Position numbers and translations under genes: made by a program. The notes below the pieces were generated by a model. The model searched no databases. It was not told the origin of the DNA and saw only the letters and a list, made by a program, of their open reading frames with translations. A stretch of DNA of 64,000 nt. Origin: Roseovarius autotrophicus. GTDB taxonomy: Bacteria > Pseudomonadota > Alphaproteobacteria > Rhodobacterales > Rhodobacteraceae. The stretch covers positions 62,001-126,000 of the forward strand of contig NZ_JAGQDH010000001.1 in assembly GCF_018069895.1 (NCBI RefSeq), in the 5' to 3' direction. Below, in pieces: positions 59,111 to 64,000 of the stretch. The stretch's first letter is position 1. The number at the start of each line of letters is the position of its first letter.

Positions 59111-60040
59111 TCAGATATGGGCGTGGGTCGGGCGGTCGAAGACGCGCCGGCCAAGGGCCGAAGCGGCGAGATCGACCATCACCTGGGCTGTGCGGCCGCG
59201 CTCGTCGAGAAAGGGGTTCAGTTCTACCAGGTCTAACGACGTCATCAGCCCCGAATCGCAGATCATCTCCATGACCAGATGCGCCTCGCGGATAGTGGCC
59301 CCGCCGGGAACGGTGGTGCCAACTGCGGGGGCAACGGAGGGATCCAGAAAATCCACATCGAGCGAGACATGGAGCGCGCCGTTTTGAGCCGCGACATGAT
59401 CGAGGAATTCCGAAAGCGGGCTGGAAATGCCGCGCTCGTCGATCTCGCGCATGTCGTGGCGGCGGATGTTCGTCTGCTCAAGCGCCGCGCGCTCTGCCGC
59501 ATCCACCGAACGCAGACCCAGCAGACAGATGTTCTGCTCGGGGATCGGATCGGCCATCGGCGGAAAGCCGTGAAAGCCTGCACGCCCGGTGACATAGCCG
59601 ATGGGGGTGCCGTGCAGATTGCCCGAGGCGGTGCTCTGCGGCGTGTGATAGTCGCTATGGGCGTCGAGCCAGAGCACGAATTGCGGGCGCTTGGTGAGGG
59701 CCGCATGGGCCGCCACGCCTGCGACCGAGCCGAGCGAGAGGCTGTGATCGCCCCCGAGGAAGATGGGCAGGCCGTCCTGCATGGTCGCCTGCGCCGCGGT
59801 CATGAGCGCGGCGGTCCAGGCTGCGGTCTCTGCAGGCGCGTGGACATGGGGTGGCATTCCGGGCGCGGGAACGGTCGGCGGGGGGCTCAGGTTGCCCCGG
59901 TCGCTCACGCGATGGCCAAGATCGGCCAGCGCCTCGGCAATCCCGGCGGTGCGATAGGCATCCGGCCCCATGAGACAGCCGCGCCGGTCCTTGCCGCTAT
60001 CGACGGGCGCACCGATGAGAATGATATCCTTGGCGGGCAT
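59111..60040 (-). CDS. rocF: Arginase
   Basis: A 309-residue manganese enzyme that hydrolyses arginine to ornithine and urea. Metal ligands are in GGDHSLSLGS, LDAHSDYHTP and SLDVDFLDP. GAPVDSGKDRRGCLMGPDA and GNLHGTPIGY are family motifs. It is the first gene of the arginase-cyclodeaminase operon and is divergent from an Lrp-type regulator that presumably senses arginine. Confidence 0.93.
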   Translation of the reverse strand: MPAKDIILIGAPVDSGKDRRGCLMGPDAYRTAGIAEALADLGHRVSDRGNLSPPPTVPAPGMPPHVHAPAETAAWTAALMTAAQATMQDGLPIFLGGDHSLSLGSVAGVAAHAALTKRPQFVLWLDAHSDYHTPQSTASGNLHGTPIGYVTGRAGFHGFPPMADPIPEQNICLLGLRSVDAAERAALEQTNIRRHDMREIDERGISSPLSEFLDHVAAQNGALHVSLDVDFLDPSVAPAVGTTVPGGATIREAHLVMEMICDSGLMTSLDLVELNPFLDERGRTAQVMVDLAASALGRRVFDRPTHAHI

Positions 60041-60097
60041 GTCTGGCCTCCTGTGGCGTGTTGCTCAGAAGGTGGCTTCGAATCCGGTTGATTAGAA

Positions 60098-60132
60098 GCA
60101 GGTAATTTGCGCATATCGGGGGCAATTCCTGC
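60098..60132. promoter_or_regulatory. Imperfect dyad between arginase and Lrp-type regulator genes
   Basis: Arms GCAGGTAATTTGC and GCAATTCCTGC face each other across 11 bases, with the centre GCATATCGGGG. The common core is GCAGG-AATT-GC. Location in the 116-base divergent promoter region suggests the site for the Lrp-family protein encoded alongside. Confidence 0.5.
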
Positions 60133-60156
60133 GAAACGAACGCAAAAGGCTTCGAT

Positions 60157-60585
60157 ATGGACGAGACTGACCGCCGCCTGCTCTCGGCGCTGCGCCACGA
60201 TGCGCGCGCTTCTCTCTCCGATCTGGCGCTTGATCTGGGTGTGTCGCGCACCACCGTGCGCGCGCGCATCGAGCGGCTTCAAGCGAAGGGCGAAATCGTG
60301 GGTTTTTCGGTGGTGCTGCGTGGCGACACGCTGCGCGATCCGGTGCGCGGGCTGATGATGCTCGGGATCGAGGGGCGCGGCACGGACCGGATCATCAGGC
60401 AATTGAACGGGCTGAGTGCGGTGCGCGCGATCCATGCGACCAACGGACGCTGGGATCTCATCGTCGAGATTGGAACCGAGACGCTTGAGGCGCTCGATCA
60501 GGTGCTGGCGCAGATCCGGCGGTTCGACGGAATCGCCAGTTCGGAGACAAGCCTGTTGCTCAATACATGGAAATCGGGCGGGTAG
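60157..60585 (+). CDS. Lrp/AsnC-family regulator of arginine catabolism
   Basis: A 142-residue regulator: helix-turn-helix at residues 5-45 (DRRLLSALRHDARASLSDLALDLGVSRTTVRARIERL, ends given) and an effector-binding RAM-like domain with RGLMMLGIEG and AIHATNGRWDLIVEI. Divergence from arginase and cyclodeaminase suggests it activates them with arginine or ornithine as signal. Confidence 0.88.
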   Translation: MDETDRRLLSALRHDARASLSDLALDLGVSRTTVRARIERLQAKGEIVGFSVVLRGDTLRDPVRGLMMLGIEGRGTDRIIRQLNGLSAVRAIHATNGRWDLIVEIGTETLEALDQVLAQIRRFDGIASSETSLLLNTWKSGG

Positions 60586-60599
60586 GGGCCTGCCCGCCC

Positions 60600-61064
60600 C
60601 TACGGGCGCGCGCGCAGTGCCATCAGCCAGATAAGCATCAGCCCGAGCGAGGCGAGCATGTTCCAGCTTGCCATCGAAAGGCTCCACATCTCCCACGGCA
60701 CCTCATCGCAACGCACCAGTGGCGCGGCCATGATTTGGGCAAAGAGATCTTCGGTGCTGAGCGATGAGATGGGGCCACCCGAGCAATCGCTGGGGCCTTG
60801 CCACCAGCCGCGCTCGACCCCGGTGTGATAGCCGCCGATGGCAGCGGTGGCGAGCGCCGCAAGCGCGCCAAGAGCAGCCATGAGCGCAGGCAGGGCCACA
60901 AGCCCCACGGCCCCGATACCGACGGCAATGCCATGCGGCCAACGCTGCCAGATGCAGAGTTTGCAAGGGGCCATCCCGCCGATATGCTGAAAGGCGAGGG
61001 CACCCAGAAGAAGTGCAGCAGAGCCGGCGGCGGCAAGAAGGATCAGGGTTTTCTGTCTGGTCAT
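60600..61064 (-). CDS. dsbB: Disulfide bond formation protein DsbB
   Basis: A 154-residue four-helix membrane protein that re-oxidises DsbA and passes electrons to quinone. The first pair of cysteines is Cys34/Cys37 in APCKLCIWQRW, the second pair is in SDCSGG and VRCDEV. ATG 61064 gives the proper first helix. It lies four bases after the YqaA-like gene in the same operon. Confidence 0.9.
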   Translation of the reverse strand: MTRQKTLILLAAAGSAALLLGALAFQHIGGMAPCKLCIWQRWPHGIAVGIGAVGLVALPALMAALGALAALATAAIGGYHTGVERGWWQGPSDCSGGPISSLSTEDLFAQIMAAPLVRCDEVPWEMWSLSMASWNMLASLGLMLIWLMALRARP

Positions 61065-61068
61065 GGCT

Positions 61069-61647
61069 TTACAGATAGCGCGTGATGTAGAAACCACCAA
61101 AGAGCAGCAGAACGAAGAGGATAGTCAAGAGGCCAAGTCGGCGCTCGATGAAATCGCGGATCGGCGCGCCGAACTTCCACAACAGCGCGGCGACAAGGAA
61201 GAACCGGATCCCGCGCGCGAGGATCGAGGTGGCGAGGAAAGTGGCCACTGGCATCCCCGTCCAGCCCGACATGATGGTGATGACCTTGTAGGGAAAGGGC
61301 GTCACCCCAGCCGTCAGCACCGCCCAGAAACCGAAATCGTTGAACCGGGTGTTGAAGGCGGCGATGGCCTCGGACTTGCCGAGCGTGGCAAGGACCGGCT
61401 GGCCGATTTCCTGAAAGGCGAATGCGCCGATGGCATAGCCCAGCATTCCCCCCACCACCGAAGATATCAAGGCGACGGCGGCAATGAGCCACGCCCGTGA
61501 TGGTCGGGCGAGGATCATCGGAATCATCAGAGCGTCCGGCGGGATCGGAAAAACCGAACTTTCGGCAAAGGAAATCGCCGCCAGCACCCAGAGCGCGCGC
61601 GGGTGCTCCGCCATGCGGATCGTCCAGTCATAAAGCGCGCGCAGCAT
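61069..61647 (-). CDS. YqaA-family (DedA/SNARE-associated) membrane protein
   Basis: A 192-residue membrane protein with about five helices and DedA-like motifs: SFAESSVFPIPPDALMIPM, GGMLGYAIGAF, and FNDFGFWAVLTAGVTPFPYKVITIMSGW (ends given). Related proteins flip or transport lipids. AAGGAG precedes ATG 61647. It is co-transcribed with dsbB. Confidence 0.86.
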   Translation of the reverse strand: MLRALYDWTIRMAEHPRALWVLAAISFAESSVFPIPPDALMIPMILARPSRAWLIAAVALISSVVGGMLGYAIGAFAFQEIGQPVLATLGKSEAIAAFNTRFNDFGFWAVLTAGVTPFPYKVITIMSGWTGMPVATFLATSILARGIRFFLVAALLWKFGAPIRDFIERRLGLLTILFVLLLFGGFYITRYL

Positions 61648-61770
61648 GGGGTCTCCTTCGGCTCTGCGGCGAGACACCACGCACAGTCGGCGCGGTCAAG
61701 CCCCGTGCGGCGATTTCGTACGGGGAGCCTCTGGACGGGGCCGTTGCGCTCGGCTAGAGACACATCAGGC

Positions 61771-61854
61771 GCGGGTGTGGCGGAATGGTAGACGCGAGGG
61801 TCTCAAACACCCTTTCCGCAAGGAGTGTCGGTTCGAGTCCGACCACCCGCACCA
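61771..61854 (+). tRNA. tRNA-Leu (anticodon CAA)
   Basis: An 84-base tRNA including encoded CCA. The acceptor stem pairs GCGGGTG with CACCCGC, the anticodon stem is AGGGT/ACCCT with loop CTCAAAC, and the anticodon CAA is at 61804-61806. The long variable arm (TTTCCGCAAGGAG) and T arm GTCGGTTCGAGTCCGAC confirm a type II leucine tRNA reading UUG. It stands alone. Confidence 0.96.
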
Positions 61855-61867
61855 GAAAACGTACACT

Positions 61868-61894
61868 GAAAAAGGCGGCGCATACGCACCGCCT
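61868..61894 (-). terminator. Rho-independent terminator of the DUF882 gene
   Basis: On the minus strand AGGCGG and CCGCCT pair around a loop with one further GC/GC pair, and the hairpin is followed by TTTTT. It begins 32 bases after the stop codon of the minus-strand DUF882 gene, and may also insulate it from the tRNA gene. Confidence 0.7.
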
Positions 61895-61925
61895 CTCAAT
61901 CGCGATCAGCCACAGATCGATTGGT

Positions 61926-62495
61926 TCAGCGGCCCCAGCTGCGCACAGGTCCGCAATCCATGTGGACGAAATTCGAACCCGAATACTTGCCGACGCCGCC
62001 CCCGCCACAGGCCACGCCCGCGCGATAGATCTGATCGACCGAGCGGCTGCCGAGGCGCAGGTCGGCGGCCTCGCCGATCATGTGGCGCGAATTCTTGGCC
62101 ACCCCGCCCGAACGTGAGCGCAGCATGGCATTGGTCTGCGGGCTGCGATAGCCGCTCAGAAGCGTGTATGGTTCGCGTGCGTCGAGCAGGTTGTGGCTTG
62201 CCGCGAGTATATCCACGGCGCGCGCGTCGATCTGATGGGTCTGATTGGTGCGCCAGTCCCGCATGAAGAGCGAGATCTCGTTCATGGCCTCGGGGATGTA
62301 TTTTCCCTCGATCCAGTAGATCGTGTCGATCCTCTCGCCTGTGCGGGGCGAGACCATGCGCAGACGGCGGATGTCCCCCGCGCCGCGCAGCAACCCGGCT
62401 GCATTGGTGAACGTTGGTGCCGCGGTCACAATGGTTGCGGCAAAGGCTGCCAGCACGCCACGGCGTGAGAATCCAGTGGAACTGAAGTCAGTCAT
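61926..62495 (-). CDS. Tat-exported DUF882/YcbK-like peptidase M15 protein
   Basis: A 189-residue protein of the YcbK family, predicted murein DD- or LD-endopeptidase. Twin-arginine signal FSRRGVLAAFAATIV ends near TNAAGLL. Zinc-site motifs are SGYRSPQTNAML, SRHMIGEAADLRL and the C-terminal NFVHMDCGPVRSWG. ATG 62495 gives this signal directly. It is divergent from a YcbB-type transpeptidase gene, the pairing often seen for peptidoglycan-remodelling genes. Confidence 0.88.
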   Translation of the reverse strand: MTDFSSTGFSRRGVLAAFAATIVTAAPTFTNAAGLLRGAGDIRRLRMVSPRTGERIDTIYWIEGKYIPEAMNEISLFMRDWRTNQTHQIDARAVDILAASHNLLDAREPYTLLSGYRSPQTNAMLRSRSGGVAKNSRHMIGEAADLRLGSRSVDQIYRAGVACGGGGVGKYSGSNFVHMDCGPVRSWGR

Positions 62496-62699
62496 GATCG
62501 ATTGCGCCTGTCCCGTCGTCTGTATGCGCCGCTGTGCCGCGGCCTTGGTCATCCCCCAGATGCGCGTTTTGTATCGCATAACGGAAATCATCTACCAAGC
62601 CCCCTTTTGTCATACTGCGTGAACGTCAGGCGGTTTCGGCGGGATTTTGCGCATCATTGGCCTGTGGTGGTGCAATTGGGATGCAGTCATCGGTCTATC

Positions 62700-62731
62700 C
62701 GTGTCACGCGGATTTGGGGGATCGTGACACG
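62700..62731. promoter_or_regulatory. Paired palindromes CGTG-T-CACG and CGTG-A-CACG
   Basis: Each nine-base unit is itself a palindrome (CGTG/CACG around one base), and the two units are inverted copies of each other with 14 bases between, centres 23 bases apart. They lie about 100 bases upstream of the transpeptidase gene in a 311-base gap that otherwise contains a TTGACA at 62768 and no gene. Two stacked operator sites for a dimeric regulator are likely. Confidence 0.5.
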
Positions 62732-62806
62732 ATTTGGTTAGGAATAAATTGATGTTTTGCTGAAATATTGACACTCTCGGAGTGATGAGAATGAAGGGGA
62801 ATGACC

Positions 62807-64000
62807 ATGCGCAAGTTGTCCGGGTTGCGGGGTTGGGGGGCGGCCCTGAGCGTTGTCGGAGCAGTGGCCGCGACCGGGCTTCGGGCCGAAGGCAATCGTG
62901 CGGTGATCTCGCCCGCGTTCTCGACCGCGCTGTCCGAGGCGATGGCACAGGCGCAGGCGCACGCGATGAATACGGCGTTCACGCAGGCGCTGGAGGACGC
63001 GACCGCGACGGATCGTGAACTGGCGGAGTATTATCGCGGTGTCGGTCACGCGCCGCTCTGGACGGGTGAATCGGCGCAGGATCCTGCGCGGCGCGCCGCG
63101 TTGCTGCGCGCGCTTGGTGATGCGGATATGCACGGCCTGCCTGTGGCACGGTACGATCTGCCGGGACTGTTGGCGCGGCTGGGTGATATCCGTTCGGCAC
63201 AGGCGCTGGCCGAGGCGGAGGTGGCGCTGAGCCGGGCCTATCTTGCCTACGCGCGCGATCTGCAAAGCGGTGTCGTGGTCCCGTCGCGCGTAGATTTCGA
63301 CATCAAGCGCGACGTGGTGCGCCGTTCGGCCCCGGACCTGCTTGAGAAGATGCGGGTCGGCGAGCCGCGCGCCGTGATCCGTGCGCTGGCGCCGCAATCG
63401 AATGAATACAGGCGGTTGCAGAAGCACAAGCTGATCCTCGAACGGCGCGTCGCGGCGGGTGGTTGGGGGGCGGTGGTCCCGGCCGACAGCCTGAGACCCG
63501 GCGCGACCGGTCCGGCTGTGCTGGCGTTGCGTGACCGTCTGGTGGCCATGGGGTATCTGTCACGCAGCGCGACGGCAAGCTATGACGGCACGATCCAGGC
63601 GGCGGTTCAGGCATTCCAGGGGAATCACGGGCTGGAAACGGATGGTGTCGCCGGTCCGGCGACGATGGCGGCGATCAACACCGGCCCAGAGCAGCGACTG
63701 AAATCCGTCATCGTCGCGATGGAGCGCGAGCGTTGGCTGCCCGCCGAGCGCGGCACGCGGCACATCCTGGTCAACCTGGCCGATTTCAGCGCCAGGATCA
63801 TCGACGATGATCGCGTCACCTTCGAGACCCGGGCGGTGATCGGCAAGAATGCCGGCGATCGGCGCAGCCCCGAATTCTCTGATCAGATGAAATACATGGT
63901 GATCAATCCGACCTGGCATGTGCCGCGCTCGATCGTGGCACGCGATTATCTGCCAAAGCTTCAGGGCAACCGCAACGCGGCCTCTTACCTCAAGCTCTAC
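62807..64000 (+). CDS. L,D-transpeptidase, YcbB type, 5' part
   Basis: The first 398 codons of a periplasmic peptidoglycan cross-linking enzyme; the window ends before the YkuD catalytic Cys. The N-terminus RKLSGLRGWGAALSVVG is an export signal, followed by the YcbB scaffold (ELAEYYRGVGHAPLW, GDADMHGLPVARYDL), a peptidoglycan-binding domain (ALRDRLVAMGYL, YDGTIQAAVQAFQGNHGLETDGVAGPAT, ends given) and the beginning of the YkuD domain (RHILVNLADFSARI, MKYMVINPTWHVPRSI). AAGGGGA precedes ATG 62807. Confidence 0.9.
   Translation, partial: MRKLSGLRGWGAALSVVGAVAATGLRAEGNRAVISPAFSTALSEAMAQAQAHAMNTAFTQALEDATATDRELAEYYRGVGHAPLWTGESAQDPARRAALLRALGDADMHGLPVARYDLPGLLARLGDIRSAQALAEAEVALSRAYLAYARDLQSGVVVPSRVDFDIKRDVVRRSAPDLLEKMRVGEPRAVIRALAPQSNEYRRLQKHKLILERRVAAGGWGAVVPADSLRPGATGPAVLALRDRLVAMGYLSRSATASYDGTIQAAVQAFQGNHGLETDGVAGPATMAAINTGPEQRLKSVIVAMERERWLPAERGTRHILVNLADFSARIIDDDRVTFETRAVIGKNAGDRRSPEFSDQMKYMVINPTWHVPRSIVARDYLPKLQGNRNAASYLKLY

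Noticed and set aside
61648-61770. A second small RNA gene upstream of tRNA-Leu
   Set aside because: Short GC hairpins are present but no conserved structure or terminator supports a separate transcript.
1-64000. CRISPR arrays, insertion sequences, integrons or replication origins
   Set aside because: I saw no regularly spaced repeats, transposase or integrase frames, or initiator-box clusters in the window.

Overview
The window is about 64 kb of high-GC, gene-dense chromosomal DNA from an alphaproteobacterium, most likely a member of the Rhodobacteraceae (Roseobacter group). The evidence is the gene content and its packing: a lanthanide-type XoxF methanol dehydrogenase cluster, ChpT, SspB, TrgAB-CysK, the small family proteins DUF4169, DUF3553 and DUF2237, ornithine-lipid genes, and many ATGA or GTGA start/stop overlaps. 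No 16S rRNA or housekeeping marker is present that would fix the genus. There is no insertion sequence, integrase, CRISPR array or plasmid function. Apart from a holin/muramidase pair, nothing looks recently acquired.

Region 1 (1-16.7 kb) is an island for lanthanide-dependent methanol oxidation and PQQ. It holds the 3' end of xoxF, then xoxG (cytochrome c), xoxJ and a CxxxCW-motif protein. Convergent to these are a beta-propeller gene and an MxaD-like SRPBCC gene. Divergent from those two is a long, mostly overlapping operon: a PQQ-system ABC binding protein, a second beta-propeller, two small secreted proteins, a complete NitT/TauT-type ABC importer, and an ABC-2 type ATPase plus permease. 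This resembles the lut (lanthanide uptake) loci of other methylotrophs. A sensor kinase follows, then pqqABCDE on the opposite strand, then an OmpR-type response regulator, so the two-component genes bracket the pqq operon. The same inverted repeat, TCTTA-N5-TAAGA, lies in the divergent xox/lut promoter region and upstream of pqqA. I regard it as a candidate operator shared by the island.

Region 2 (16.8-35 kb) is mainly housekeeping and stress genes: trpB, an AhpD-like protein, DUF2237, pth, an FkbM methyltransferase, chrA, sspB, fumC, small proteins, a PLP enzyme, photolyase, cyclopropane-fatty-acid synthase, the tellurite-resistance trio trgA-trgB-cysK, a large MscS channel, an AlaX editing protein and an AI-2E family transporter.

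Region 3 (35-48.8 kb) holds chpT, DUF3553, olsB-olsA (ornithine lipids), a thiE paralogue, ycjX-GNAT-ycjF, a LysR regulator divergent from a very large indolepyruvate ferredoxin oxidoreductase, a second acyltransferase behind a Pho-box-like site, murI and argC.

Region 4 (48.8-53 kb) is a cytochrome c maturation cluster (ccmE, ccmF, ccmH). A muramidase with an EF-hand-like loop and a holin sit between ccmE and ccmF. This resembles the lysis pair used to release gene transfer agents. Two 61-bp copies of a double-hairpin repeat lie just after DUF4169 and just after ccmE; they have different but still self-complementary first stems.

Region 5 (53-64 kb) contains a PaaG-like isomerase, a Hint-domain protein, an atypical SDR, a DEAD-box RNA helicase with a structured leader, an isochorismatase-family hydrolase, arginine catabolism (arginase, ornithine cyclodeaminase, divergent Lrp regulator), dsbB, a YqaA-like membrane protein, tRNA-Leu(CAA), a Tat-exported DUF882 protein and the 5' part of a YcbB-type L,D-transpeptidase cut by the window end.
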